From Thermodesulfobacteriota bacterium (lineage in GTDB: Bacteria; Desulfobacterota; DSM-4660; Desulfatiglandales; Desulfatiglandaceae), in assembly GCA_028278625.1 (NCBI GenBank), contig JANQDY010000066.1, forward strand, positions 1-50,759: 50,759 bases of DNA, in the 5' to 3' direction. Positions 33,943 to 42,659 of the stretch are shown here, in pieces; position 1 is the stretch's first letter; each line of letters begins with the position of its first letter. Position numbers and translations under genes: made by a program. The notes under the pieces were generated by a model. That model did not search any database and was not told where the DNA came from. It saw only the letters and a list, made by a program, of their open reading frames with translations.

Positions 33943-35841
33943 TCATCCCTGTTGATGGGGTCCCATGAGCCATTCCAGACGAAGGTAGGCAAGCCTGCCG
34001 TCCATGGGCACCGCCGTCTCCGGTTCCCATCCCATGGCCTCGTAATAGAGCTTGAGATTTTCGGCGAACGCCTCCTTGTCAATCCGCTTTTCGTCGCTTT
34101 CTCCCTTGTGGAGCGGTTCAAAAAACCGGTCCGGCAGACAATCCTCCGAAGACGAGATGCCTTCCTTCACGTTAAACATGCGCGCCATTGTCACTGCCCG
34201 CTCCGCCACTTCCATCAGCTCAAAGAGGCTCGTATTCCAACCGGTCACCGCTTCAACAATCGCCGTAATCATGGGGAGGGTGTATGCGCAATAGGGCACT
34301 GCCGCAAAGTTGCAGATCCCCAAACAGTTATAGAGGGTGAAAACCTTCTGCGTGTGAGCAAATTGGCTCACCTTCTCTGGACCCAGCTCCGTGGCCGAGA
34401 GGGGTTCGATCTCCCCCAGGGGCTTGATGCTGTCCAAAAGAACATTATCCGCCACAAATGACGTATCGTGGGGCGCTTCAATATGATCCGCACCGGTGGG
34501 AGATAGGGCAAAACTGAGTGCCACGCCGAATTTTCCGCGGGGTTCGTGCAGCGCCACTTCCTGCCCTTTCACATGCAGTGCATAGGGCGCGCTTTCTCCT
34601 CCGATTTCTTGAGATGCCTTTTTAACCCCTTTTGCAAGGATATTTCCGAATCCATCGCGAAAGGCGATCTTGCGAATCATCTCGATCATGCCATCAGCAT
34701 TGCCGAACCGCAGATCGATCCCGTCGGTATCTTCCCGGCTCAGGATGCCCCGTTCCGTACACTCCATGGCAAAGGCGATACAGACACCTGTTGAAATGGT
34801 ATCCAGTCCCCATCTGTTGCACATCTCGTTGCCGTGGCTGATGGCGGCCAGATCGTCCACGCCGCAAAGGGCTCCCAAAGATCCCAGGGTTTCGTATTCA
34901 GGTCCCCCGTACTCGGGCACTGCCGAATATTTTCCCTCGACGCTCACACTCCGTTTGCAGCGGACAGGGCAGCTATAACACCCTTTGGGTCCTTTAAGGA
35001 TGGTCTCGGTCATGGTCTCTCCCGAAATGGCTTCAGCACCCTCAAAGCGCCCTTCCTGAAAATTCCGCGTCGGAAGAATGCCGCCGTTTTGCAGACCCAT
35101 CACAAAAACGGGGGTACCGAAGCGTTTGAACTGATTTCCCATGGGGGTTTCGGGAATGCGGGCAACAGCCTCACGGGTCAGTTCTTTGACCTTTTCAGGG
35201 TGGGCAGTGGCCAGCTTGCCGGTTCCCCGCACGGCCACGGCTCGAAGGTTTTTGGAACCCATCACCGCACCCATGCCGGTCCGGCCGCAGGCATGTTTCA
35301 ACTCATTGAGGACACAGGCATAGGGGACCAGGTTTTCGCCGGCCTGACCGCATTGCGCCACCCGAATGTGCTTGTCTTTCAGTTCTTCCCGGATCAGTCG
35401 CTGCACCTCCCCGGTATCCCTGCCCCATAGTTTCGACGCATCACGAATCTCCCCTTTGCCGTCTTGGACAAAGAGATAGACCGGCTTCTCGGAGCACCCG
35501 GTGATGATGATGCCGTCAAACCCTGCCATTTTCAGTTCAGGCCCCCAGAATCCTCCGGCCTCCGTCTCTCCAAATGCCCCGGTCAGGGGAGACCGGGCCG
35601 CAATGGTAAAACGGGTCAATCCTGGCATGGGAACACCGGACACGACACTGGACATGAAAACCAGCAGATTATCAGGTCCCAAAGGATCGGTCCCAGGGTC
35701 CAGCTCTTTCAGGAGGAAATAAAGCGCCATGGCGGATCCCCCCATGTACTTTCGGTAGACCGTTTCCGGCACCTGCTCTTCGAAAATGGTCCTTTTGCTC
35801 AGATCGACCCTCAAAATTCTGCCATTGTAACCATAAGGCAT
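33943..35841 (-). CDS. Aldehyde:ferredoxin oxidoreductase-family tungsten enzyme
   Basis: A 632-residue AOR-family protein distinct from BamB. It starts MPYGYNGRILRVDLSKRTI, has the tungstopterin segment AGGFWGPELKMAGFDGIIITG, GRTGMGAVMGSKNLRAVAVRGTG and the cluster motif CYSCPVRCKRSV with the fourth Cys in YNCLGICNF. Catalysis would be oxidation of an aldehyde to an acid, or the reverse, with ferredoxin. It stands alone between rtcB (convergent) and the nucleotidyltransferase. AAGGAG 8 bases before ATG 35841 decides the start. The substrate is unknown. Confidence 0.9.
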   Translation of the reverse strand: MPYGYNGRILRVDLSKRTIFEEQVPETVYRKYMGGSAMALYFLLKELDPGTDPLGPDNLLVFMSSVVSGVPMPGLTRFTIAARSPLTGAFGETEAGGFWGPELKMAGFDGIIITGCSEKPVYLFVQDGKGEIRDASKLWGRDTGEVQRLIREELKDKHIRVAQCGQAGENLVPYACVLNELKHACGRTGMGAVMGSKNLRAVAVRGTGKLATAHPEKVKELTREAVARIPETPMGNQFKRFGTPVFVMGLQNGGILPTRNFQEGRFEGAEAISGETMTETILKGPKGCYSCPVRCKRSVSVEGKYSAVPEYGGPEYETLGSLGALCGVDDLAAISHGNEMCNRWGLDTISTGVCIAFAMECTERGILSREDTDGIDLRFGNADGMIEMIRKIAFRDGFGNILAKGVKKASQEIGGESAPYALHVKGQEVALHEPRGKFGVALSFALSPTGADHIEAPHDTSFVADNVLLDSIKPLGEIEPLSATELGPEKVSQFAHTQKVFTLYNCLGICNFAAVPYCAYTLPMITAIVEAVTGWNTSLFELMEVAERAVTMARMFNVKEGISSSEDCLPDRFFEPLHKGESDEKRIDKEAFAENLKLYYEAMGWEPETAVPMDGRLAYLRLEWLMGPHQQG

Positions 35842-35997
35842 GACACATTCTCCTTGTTTCTCTAACAACCGGCTGACAAACGCCTTTTAAATTTAATGCT
35901 GATCATCAAAAACCTATAAAAGATTCCACAATGCGGGTCAAGAGCAAACCTTTTTGCCTTGACGCAACAGATATGATTCCCTATCCTTCCACCCACC

Positions 35998-36801
35998 ATG
36001 GAGCCAATCGGAAAAGCAGCAAGCATCATCATGGCGGCCGGCCGCGGCAGCCGCATGAAAGGTTATGACGGCGCCAAAACCCTTCTGCCCCTTGTTGCGG
36101 GGGACACTCCCTATTCCGGCAGCATGCCGATCCTTCTTCACATTATTGAAAACCTGCCGCCCGGCCCCAAGGCGGTGGTGGTCAACCACCGAAAAGAAGA
36201 TATAATCGCTGCCACCCACCACCTTGACGTCACCTATTTGGAGCAGCCCGTCCTGAACGGCACCGGGGGCGCCCTGCTGGCAGCCCGGCCCTTCCTGGAA
36301 CAAGAAGGCTATGAAAACCTTGTCATTACAATGGGAGACGTCCCCTTTGTGAAGCCCGGAACCTACGGGTCCCTCCTAGAATCCCTTGATCACCATCCGT
36401 TGATGATCCTGGGGTTTAAACCCCAAAACAAAAAGCAATACGGCGTTCTTGAAATCCATGGAGACAGGGTTCGAAGAATCATCGAATGGAAATACTGGAG
36501 AGACTATCCGAAGCAGCGGCAGGATAGCCTGTCCATCTGTAATTCGGGCATCTATGCCGCAAAAAGGGAAAACCTGCTTGAGTCCCTTTCGGTACTCGCA
36601 TCAAAACCGCACCTGGTCCGGAAGGAAATAAACGGCGTTATCCGCCACCAGGAAGAGTTCTTCATAACGGACCTGGTGGAATACCTCCCCTTGAACCACA
36701 GCGTCGGGTACATTGTTTCCGGCAACGAAGATGAAGTCATGGGGATCGATGATTTTTCAGCGCTTTTGAGTGCCCAGGAAATCTATGGGCAAGGAACCTA
36801 A
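35998..36801 (+). CDS. NTP-transferase (GlmU-N/MobA-like nucleotidyltransferase)
   Basis: A 267-residue protein. The nucleotide-binding start SIIMAAGRGSRMKGYDGAKTLLPL is the GxGxRM...K motif, with NGTGGALLAARPFL and ITMGDVPFV (metal Asp) further on, as in sugar-phosphate nucleotidylyltransferases and GlmU N-terminal domains. There is no acyltransferase domain. It would activate a sugar phosphate or a similar compound; the substrate is not evident. The start ATG at 35998 has only weak ribosome-binding sequence. Its 3' end overlaps a small antisense frame at 36757. Confidence 0.88.
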   Translation: MEPIGKAASIIMAAGRGSRMKGYDGAKTLLPLVAGDTPYSGSMPILLHIIENLPPGPKAVVVNHRKEDIIAATHHLDVTYLEQPVLNGTGGALLAARPFLEQEGYENLVITMGDVPFVKPGTYGSLLESLDHHPLMILGFKPQNKKQYGVLEIHGDRVRRIIEWKYWRDYPKQRQDSLSICNSGIYAAKRENLLESLSVLASKPHLVRKEINGVIRHQEEFFITDLVEYLPLNHSVGYIVSGNEDEVMGIDDFSALLSAQEIYGQGT

Positions 36802-36930
36802 TTCCCGGACCTTCAATTCCTCCATCTTGAGTTCAATCTTTCTGTCCTGCATTGCAAAGTCAAAAAAGTCGGTAACCGCTGGCCGCAAAATGGTATGCAC
36901 CATTCGAAGCCCTCCCAGCAGGTACGGCAT
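36757..36930 (-). CDS. Small putative protein (57 residues)
   Basis: A short frame between the nucleotidyltransferase and the DUF3426 gene. It encodes MPYLLGGLRMVHTILRPAVT, then a charged helix-like part (DFAMQDRKIELKMEELKVRE) and ends LGTQKR. Composition is coding-like, with an amphipathic C-terminal helix and no competing frame in most of the gap. It follows the DUF3426 gene by 21 bases on the same strand, and its end overlaps the convergent gene by 45 bases. GGCGG before the ATG is a weak ribosome-binding site. I do not recognise a family. Confidence 0.45.
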   Translation of the reverse strand: MPYLLGGLRMVHTILRPAVTDFFDFAMQDRKIELKMEELKVRELGSLPIDFLGTQKR

Positions 36931-36951
36931 CACCGCCTTTGTCGGCCACGC

Positions 36952-37992
36952 TCAATTCCCGGGAGATGAACTGACCGCCTCCACGGTGAACTCGCTCAAA
37001 TCATCCGGCAGCTCATTAAAAACAACCATAAAGGGAATTGTGGCGCCCGATGCGACATTGAGATTCTGCTTGGCCATACCATCGCGGTTGCCTGCGGCGC
37101 CCAAAATCTCATCGATGGGGAGTGTTTTGAGTTCTTCTTCACTGAAGGTATTTCCAGCGTAGGCGGTTTTTGAGAGTACCACAACACCTTTATTGTTTAA
37201 AATACTCCCCTTGATCTTTATGTACCGCCTGTTTTGCGGATATTTATTGGTGACCATTCCACGAATGACAAATAGGGGCCCGCTATTCTCCGTGTCCACG
37301 AACGCTCCGTTCACCGATCCGAACTGCAACAGCCGTGCACCCGCATCCGCGGGCTCTTTCGTCTTAGGTGAAGGGGTCAGCAAGGAGAGTATGGACGGAG
37401 GAATCAAATCGGATTTCCAAACGTAGTAGGCAGCGGCAACCCCCAGAACAATGAACAGTATGGGAATCAGGACCGTCATGGAGCTCCTTTTAGATCTTTT
37501 CCTGGGAGTTTTTTCCTTTGGGGCCCCTTTTCTCGGTTCCTTTTGGCGCTTTTCCTTCTTTCCCGGGGTCTCTCGCCCCGAATCAGGCGCATCCATGGCG
37601 GGAAAAACCGGTGGCGGAGTCTCCACCAATTCTTCTTCCCCCCGGCTGGCCTTTTCAAAGAGATCATCAACCGCATCCCCTGCTTCTCTTTTTTCGTCCA
37701 GGCCATCTCTATCATCCACACTAAAAACGTCACTGTAGATGAGGTCCAGGTCGGAGTCCAGTTCCGCTTCGGTACCTTTTTCTTCCGGTTGTGGCAGGTC
37801 TTCTTCAGGTTTTGAAATGATGTCATCCACCGGTTCTTCGACGGCGGGGGCGGGGCCTTCCAGGTCCTGGGAAGGAGGGTATACCCTGAACACATGGCGG
37901 CAGCGAGAACATCTGACCTTGGTTCCCTCCTTCTTCAGCAGAGATTCATTGAGGTTGAACTCCGTTTGACAGCTTTCACACTGAATGACCAT
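36952..37992 (-). CDS. Zinc-ribbon plus DUF3426 membrane protein
   Basis: A 346-residue protein. The N-terminal zinc finger (MJ0042 type) is VIQCESCQTEFNLNESLLKK...VRCSRCRHVF. An acidic, disordered linker follows (about 45-165), then a basic patch (KEKTPRKRSKRSS), one membrane helix (TVLIPILFIVLGVAAAYYVW) and a DUF3426 domain (FVIRGMVTNKYPQNRRYIKIKG, FNELPDDLSEFTVEAV) likely outside the membrane. The function is unknown; such proteins are common in deltaproteobacteria. GGAGG sits 5 bases from the ATG. Confidence 0.85.
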   Translation of the reverse strand: MVIQCESCQTEFNLNESLLKKEGTKVRCSRCRHVFRVYPPSQDLEGPAPAVEEPVDDIISKPEEDLPQPEEKGTEAELDSDLDLIYSDVFSVDDRDGLDEKREAGDAVDDLFEKASRGEEELVETPPPVFPAMDAPDSGRETPGKKEKRQKEPRKGAPKEKTPRKRSKRSSMTVLIPILFIVLGVAAAYYVWKSDLIPPSILSLLTPSPKTKEPADAGARLLQFGSVNGAFVDTENSGPLFVIRGMVTNKYPQNRRYIKIKGSILNNKGVVVLSKTAYAGNTFSEEELKTLPIDEILGAAGNRDGMAKQNLNVASGATIPFMVVFNELPDDLSEFTVEAVSSSPGN

Positions 37993-38080
37993 AATACCCT
38001 CCCAATTGAGACCGCAACAGATCAGACATTTACAATCCGGTCTCTTTAATGGATTTCCATCAACCTTTTCCCCAGGTTGG

Positions 38081-38593
38081 CTATTTCAAGCGGTAGATTT
38101 CAGGCAAATGCCGATACTCTTCATTGCAGTCGAGACCGTAACCCACCAAGAATCCTTCCTGAATCTGGAATCCACAGTAGTCTATACAAACGTCTTTTTC
38201 TTTCCGCTCCAATTTTTCGATGAGCGCGCATATTCTGAGGGAAGAGGCGCGCCTCTCTCTGAATTTCTCCATCAGGTACGAGAGGGTCAGTCCTGAATCC
38301 ACAATGTCCTCCACCAGGATAACGGGCTTTCCCTCAATGGGGATTTCGATATCTTTGGTCAAACGGACCCTGCCGCTGGACTTGGTCCCCGAACCATAAC
38401 TGGCCGCTCGAACAAAATCCATTTTCGTGGGGATTCGAATGGCGCGCATCAAATCCGCAAAAAAGAAAACAGCGCCATTTAGAATCCCGATAAGGACCGG
38501 TTCCTTACCCTCATAATCCGAACTGATCTTTTTTGCAAGTACCTCAACGCGCTGCCTGATCTCTTCCTTGGAAATACAGAGTTCTTTTTCCAT
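38081..38593 (-). CDS. hpt: Hypoxanthine phosphoribosyltransferase
   Basis: A 170-residue purine salvage enzyme. The PRPP-binding loop VILVEDIVDSGLTL is at 91-104, preceded by GILNGAVFFFADLMRAI and followed by VGYGLDCNEEYRHLPEIY, the family's C-terminal purine-contact region. It converts hypoxanthine or guanine with PRPP to IMP or GMP. It follows the DUF3426 gene's start in the upstream direction with about 88 bases between them. Confidence 0.95.
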   Translation of the reverse strand: MEKELCISKEEIRQRVEVLAKKISSDYEGKEPVLIGILNGAVFFFADLMRAIRIPTKMDFVRAASYGSGTKSSGRVRLTKDIEIPIEGKPVILVEDIVDSGLTLSYLMEKFRERRASSLRICALIEKLERKEKDVCIDYCGFQIQEGFLVGYGLDCNEEYRHLPEIYRLK

Positions 38594-38702
38594 GTCCCTC
38601 TCTCAAAAATCCCTCGGACTCACAAGCCTTTGACCTCTTTACGCTGAACTATATGAAAATGGGTCATTTTTGTCAAACAATTGCATCATGGGGCGGGACC
38701 AT

Positions 38703-39122
38703 TCACAAAAACGGCAAAGGCTCTTTCTTTCGATATGCCAGGGCCTGGCACGATGCTATCAGGGTACCTGTTTCATCGGTGACGGTAATCACATAGGTGC
38801 CGGTCTTATTTGACCGATGGCGCTCCTTTGATTCCGCTCGCAACACCTGATCAAAGGGCGGCGGGGCGTGGAACGTTACGTTCATATTCAGTGCCACTGC
38901 CACCCTTCCGTGGGAATTACACGAAAGTTGGAATGCCTCATCCATGAGCGAAAAAATGGCCCCGCCATGAACCATGCCGAAGATATTCTCATCACCTTTA
39001 CGGGGCATCATTTCCACAACGGCCCTTCCGGAAGACAATTCCACCAGTTTCAGCCCGAGTTTTTCGGCATACCCCTCTATGGCCACCTGATTCTCGATGG
39101 CGGCCCGAACCGATTCATCCAT
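38703..39122 (-). CDS. PaaI-type hotdog-fold thioesterase
   Basis: A 139-residue hotdog protein: MVHGGAIFSLMDEAFQLSCNSHG contains the HGG and Asp/Glu catalytic set of PaaI thioesterases, with NMNVTFHAPPPFDQVLRAES following. It hydrolyses acyl- or aryl-CoA esters, perhaps rescuing CoA from dead-end aromatic thioesters made by the ligases in this region, which is inference. It diverges from rex. AGGAG precedes the ATG. Confidence 0.9.
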   Translation of the reverse strand: MDESVRAAIENQVAIEGYAEKLGLKLVELSSGRAVVEMMPRKGDENIFGMVHGGAIFSLMDEAFQLSCNSHGRVAVALNMNVTFHAPPPFDQVLRAESKERHRSNKTGTYVITVTDETGTLIASCQALAYRKKEPLPFL

Positions 39123-39241
39123 CTTGTACCCTTCTCCTCATCAAACTGCCGGTGATCATCGCCTCTTATAGGCCCTATCGGTTTCCCTTTAAAAGACGTC
39201 AACCGCATTTATATATTTTTTTGCCTTTTCAAAAATTTGCA

Positions 39242-39247
39242 TATAAT
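39242..39247 (+). promoter_or_regulatory. Possible -10 box of rex
   Basis: TATAAT in an AT-rich stretch about 75 bases before the rex ATG, with TTTGC just upstream resembling an extended -10. TTGCCT 15 bases upstream is a poor -35. No sequence matching the usual Rex operator (TTGTGA/TCACAA arms) is visible here. Confidence 0.4.
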
Positions 39248-39319
39248 ATAGAAAAATTGGATTATTTACAATGCTTCGTTGTTGACACTTTTTTAGACAA
39301 CCAACGGTAAGGTGATCAA

Positions 39320-39961
39320 ATGATCAAAACGAAAAAAATCCCCAAAGCAACCATCACGCGGCTTTCAATGTACTACCGTCAACTGGAACTGCTGGAATTC
39401 GACGGATATCGAATGGTCTCATCAGAAAAACTGGCGTGGCTATGCCAGATAAACCCGGCACAGGTCAGGAAAGACCTTGGATATTTCGGAGAATTCGGCG
39501 TCAGGGGAGTGGGTTACGACGTCATTGAGCTTCAGACGCACATCAAGAAGATCCTCTCCCTGAATCGCGACTGGAATTTCTGCATCGCCGGAATGGGCAA
39601 CATGGGTTGCGCTCTCTTTCTGCACAGGGACCTTGCCCTAAGAGGTTTCAAGTGTGTCGCTGCCTTTGACAACTCCCTTGACAGAATCGGAATGCCCCTT
39701 CCGGGCGGCATGAAAATTCGGGACATCCGGGAACTGAAAACCGCCATAAGGGATCTGAACATTGAAATCGGTGTCATCACAGTCCCCGCCTCGGCAGCCC
39801 AGAATGTAGCGGATCTTTTTATGGAGGGCCATGTAAACGCCATTTTGAATTTCACTCCCGCTCGAATAAACGCCCCTGAATGCTGCCTGGTTGAAAATAT
39901 CGACTTTACGATTATAATGGATATTTTAACGTATCAATTGCGACAGAAGATGGCCGCATGA
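39320..39961 (+). CDS. rex: Redox-sensing transcriptional repressor Rex
   Basis: A 213-residue Rex protein. The N-terminal winged helix has IPKATITRLSMYYRQLELLE and INPAQVRKDLGYFGEFGVRGVGY. The Rossmann part has IAGMGNMG (89-96), AAFDNSLDRIG and ITVPASAAQNVADL. Rex binds DNA when NAD+ is high and is released by NADH, and in sulfate reducers it controls energy-metabolism genes. The bam operon with its NADH module would be a sensible target, but this is inference. Confidence 0.95.
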   Translation: MIKTKKIPKATITRLSMYYRQLELLEFDGYRMVSSEKLAWLCQINPAQVRKDLGYFGEFGVRGVGYDVIELQTHIKKILSLNRDWNFCIAGMGNMGCALFLHRDLALRGFKCVAAFDNSLDRIGMPLPGGMKIRDIRELKTAIRDLNIEIGVITVPASAAQNVADLFMEGHVNAILNFTPARINAPECCLVENIDFTIIMDILTYQLRQKMAA

Positions 39962-40011
39962 AACAATCCCCCAATTGAACATCCAGAATTGAAGTTAAGG
40001 AGGAAAAATCT

Positions 40012-41076
40012 TTGAAAAAGTTGCTTTTATTGACCACCGCACTCGTTTTCATCCTGCTTTGGGGAGGAGCGATCCTGGCACAGGATCATAAAGGCCCCAG
40101 AATAGCCGTTGAAAGTCCGCAATTCGATTTTAAGGAGGTTCAGGAAGGAACCGTTCTGGAACACACCTTCAAAATCCTTAACAAAGGTGATGAGACCCTT
40201 AAAATCATCAGCGTAAGGCCCGGCTGAGGCTGTGCCGTCGCCAGCTTTGATACGGCTGTTCCCCCGGGCGGGGAAGGAAAGGTTACCTTAAGAATCAAAA
40301 CCAAAGGATACCAGGGGCATATCCGGAAGTCCGCACGTGTCAAAACAAATGATCCCAAGAGGGAAACCGTCCGGCTGGAAGTCAAAGCCACGGTAAAGGT
40401 CCCCATCTATGTCTCCACCAGATATGTACATCTCTACGGCAGGGGTGATGATCCCGTTTCAAAAACGGTCAGAATCTCAGGGGAACTGGACAAACCCCTC
40501 ACTCTGTCGGTTGATGATTTCATACCTTCGGACAAGCTGAAGTACGTCATTGAAACCGTTCAAAAAAACAAAGAGTACCGAATCCGGTTCACCTCTGTTC
40601 CGGGCGTCAAAGAGAACTTTCGGGGAATTCTGAAGCTCAAGACAAACTATCCGGAAAAACCGGAAATCGCATTGATTATCCACGGTCGATTCAAAAAGCC
40701 GGCGGTTCCCTCAAGGACCGCTCCCAGCGTCGGACAGAGGATACCCGACAAAAAGAAAATTGCAGCCAGGCCGGCCATTTACGTCTCCTCCCGCTACATC
40801 CGCCTCTATGGCAGGGATGGGGATGAAATCTCCAAAACAGTGGACATTCGCGCTGAAAGAAAGGAATCCCTGAACCTTACCATCAAGGATTTCAATCTTC
40901 AGGACAAACTTAAATACGCCATTGAAACGGTGGAAAAAGGACAGAAATACCGCATCAGATTTTCAACCATACCGGGTCAGAACCGCAACTATAACGGCAT
41001 TTTGAAATTGAAGACCAATTATGCGGAAATGCCCCTGATCACCTTCGTGATCCATGGTCGATTCACAAAGCAGTGA
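40012..41076 (+). CDS. DUF1573 periplasmic protein, predicted selenoprotein (TGA at codon 72)
   Basis: Read through one TGA, this is a 354-residue exported protein. MKKLLLLTTALVFILLWGGA followed by ILAQ is a signal peptide. Residues about 28-125 are a DUF1573 domain (PQFDFKEVQEGTVLEHTFKI). Its conserved S-C-G-C-T motif reads G-Sec72-G-Cys74-A here, because the first Cys codon is TGA. Two copies of a 100-residue unit follow (130-229 and 254-354), sharing YVS(T/S)RY, LKY(V/A)IETV, KLKTNY and HGRF. The frame after the TGA is open for 283 codons and keeps family features. TTG start with AGGAGG 8 bases upstream. A disabling nonsense mutation is the alternative. rnhA follows after 3 bases. Confidence 0.75.
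40225..40227 (+). other. Predicted selenocysteine codon (TGA) in the DUF1573 gene
   Basis: The TGA stands exactly at the first cysteine of the DUF1573 CGC motif. The second, TGT, is intact, giving Sec-Gly-Cys. Confidence 0.7.
40234..40275 (+). ncRNA. Candidate SECIS-like hairpins in the DUF1573 gene
   Basis: Two stems follow the UGA. GCCGU/ACGGC (40234-40238 with 40252-40256) has a 13-base loop. UUCCCC/GGGGAA (40259-40264 with 40270-40275) has the loop CGGGC, which begins 38 bases after the UGA, at the outer limit for bacterial SECIS. Which, if either, binds SelB is open. Confidence 0.4.
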
Positions 41077-41079
41077 TCA

Positions 41080-41532
41080 ATGAATGACGTTTCAGGGAAA
41101 GTCGTGGAAATATTCACGGACGGCGCCTGCAGTGGCAATCCGGGGCCCGGCGGGTACGGTTCATTGCTTCGATATGGCGAGGTCACAAAAGAGATTTCCG
41201 GCTGTGAACGGCAAACCACCAACAACCGCATGGAAATGATGGCCGTCATCGAAGCGCTTCGTTGCCTTAAAAGGCCATGCAACGTCATTGTGACGACCGA
41301 TTCGGAATATGTCATGAAGGGCATGACCCAATGGATTCAAGGGTGGATAAAAAGGAACTGGCGGAATTCCCAGAAAAAACCGGTTTTGAACAAAGATCTC
41401 TGGCAGGAAATGCTGCGATTGAGCCGACCCCACAATATTGAGTGGAAGTGGGTCAGAGGCCACCATGGGCACCCCGAAAACGAACGGTGCGATCAGTTGG
41501 CGAGAGAGGCCCTTGTGAAATGTAGATCCTAG
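41080..41532 (+). CDS. rnhA: Ribonuclease HI
   Basis: A 150-residue RNase HI with the full DEDD set: Asp14 in [17 protein letters not shown], Glu52 in [13 protein letters not shown], Asp74 in [11 protein letters not shown] and Asp138 in NERCDQLA. The handle region [18 protein letters not shown] is present, as in E. coli. It cuts RNA in RNA-DNA hybrids. It starts 3 bases after the DUF1573 gene. Confidence 0.96.
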   Translation: MNDVSGKVVEIFTDGACSGNPGPGGYGSLLRYGEVTKEISGCERQTTNNRMEMMAVIEALRCLKRPCNVIVTTDSEYVMKGMTQWIQGWIKRNWRNSQKKPVLNKDLWQEMLRLSRPHNIEWKWVRGHHGHPENERCDQLAREALVKCRS

Positions 41533-41550
41533 GGAGGTGGAGTTCTTGTC

Positions 41551-42624
41551 ATGAAATGTCCCAAATGCAATTACACCAGTTTCGACTATAATCAGATATG
41601 CCCCAAATGCGGCAGCGATAATTCCGAAGAACAGACCCGGCTGAAATTCTCAGCCAACAAACCGAACCCGCCCTTTTTTCTGGCCTCTCTCATAGGAACA
41701 CCGGATTCTGAAAGCTCGGAGATGATGGGCGAAACCCTCGATATGACCCCTCCAAAGGGCGGCTATGGCGGCATGGATGGCGAAGACTTATTGATTGCCC
41801 TTGACGATCTGGAAGGTGAAGGCACCAAAGAGGAAGCCGCGCCACAGATGGAACCACCGGAAGAAGAGATTGTTTTTGATATGGACGATCTCAAGGAGGA
41901 CGGCCTGACCTCCCAGGAATCCGCGGATGATGAGGTTCTTTTTGATCTGTTGCCCGAATCCGAAAAGGATGACGGTGAAAGTGTCAAAACGGGTCCCTTT
42001 GACGAAAAAGAGCTCATGGGCGATGTTCCAGAGGATCCGCTGAGCCCGTCGGCCCTGGACATGGCGGAAGAAACAGCGGAGATATCGCTTGAGAAAGCAT
42101 CCGGCCCGGAGACCGAAACAACCGGTGACATCGGTGAAGTGGACCTTTTTCTTGATGATGAAACAGAGGGGCCGAAAGAGACACCGGATGAAAGCCCTCA
42201 TTTGGAGATACCAGACCACGACATCAAGGACGTTGATTCTCCGGAAACGCTTTTGTCTTTGGACGACCTCATAGACGGGGAACCCGAAGAGAAGCCCTCG
42301 GTCACCGACGATGCCGGAGAAGAGGAGATCCTTTTTGAACTGGACGATGAAGATGACCGGTCCCATAAGAAAGAGATCTCCGATGAGATTGTCTTTGAAC
42401 TGGAGGAGACATCCGACGAGGGAAATGCAACCGCCACAAAGAGCCCGGATGAGAAAAAGGGCTTCTGGCACTCCGATGAAATCAATAAAGAAGCGGTTCT
42501 CTCTGATCTTGAAGAAATCGAGGGGGGAGCCTCGGATGAAAAAGAGGCAAGTCCTTTTTCTGATTTGGATATCGAACCCCTGGATCTTGAACTTTCTTTG
42601 GACGATATAGACAAGAAGCCTTAA
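41551..42624 (+). CDS. Acidic zinc-ribbon protein with short repeats
   Basis: A 357-residue, strongly acidic protein. The N-terminus MKCPKCNYTSFDYNQICPKCG is a zinc ribbon. The rest has no recognisable fold and repeats a short motif of the type E-(I/V)-(L/V/F)-F-(D/E)-(L/M)-D/E-D: EEEIVFDMDDL, DDEVLFDLLPE, EEEILFELDDE, SDEIVFELEE, with looser copies LLIALDDLEGE, LLSLDDLIDGE and LELSLDDIDK. No signal peptide or membrane helix. The role is unknown; the repeats could be binding motifs for a partner. It is co-directional with rnhA, gap 18. Confidence 0.75.
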   Translation: MKCPKCNYTSFDYNQICPKCGSDNSEEQTRLKFSANKPNPPFFLASLIGTPDSESSEMMGETLDMTPPKGGYGGMDGEDLLIALDDLEGEGTKEEAAPQMEPPEEEIVFDMDDLKEDGLTSQESADDEVLFDLLPESEKDDGESVKTGPFDEKELMGDVPEDPLSPSALDMAEETAEISLEKASGPETETTGDIGEVDLFLDDETEGPKETPDESPHLEIPDHDIKDVDSPETLLSLDDLIDGEPEEKPSVTDDAGEEEILFELDDEDDRSHKKEISDEIVFELEETSDEGNATATKSPDEKKGFWHSDEINKEAVLSDLEEIEGGASDEKEASPFSDLDIEPLDLELSLDDIDKKP

Positions 42625-42659
42625 GTGCCAGTTCCAGAATGGTCAATCTTGAAACTGAC

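Noticed and set aside
36770..37162. A plus-strand frame of 130 codons over the DUF3426 gene
   Set aside because: It is antisense to a gene with clear zinc-ribbon, membrane and DUF3426 parts, and lacks its own family signal.
39278..39301. GTTGT...ACAAC arms upstream of rex as a Rex autoregulatory site
   Set aside because: The arms and spacing do not match the known Rex operator (TTGTGA and TCACAA arms in 18 bases).
40672..41076. A separate 134-codon gene downstream of the DUF1573 TGA
   Set aside because: It is in the same frame as the DUF1573 gene, begins inside a repeat unit and has no ribosome-binding site; it is the C-terminal part of the readthrough product.
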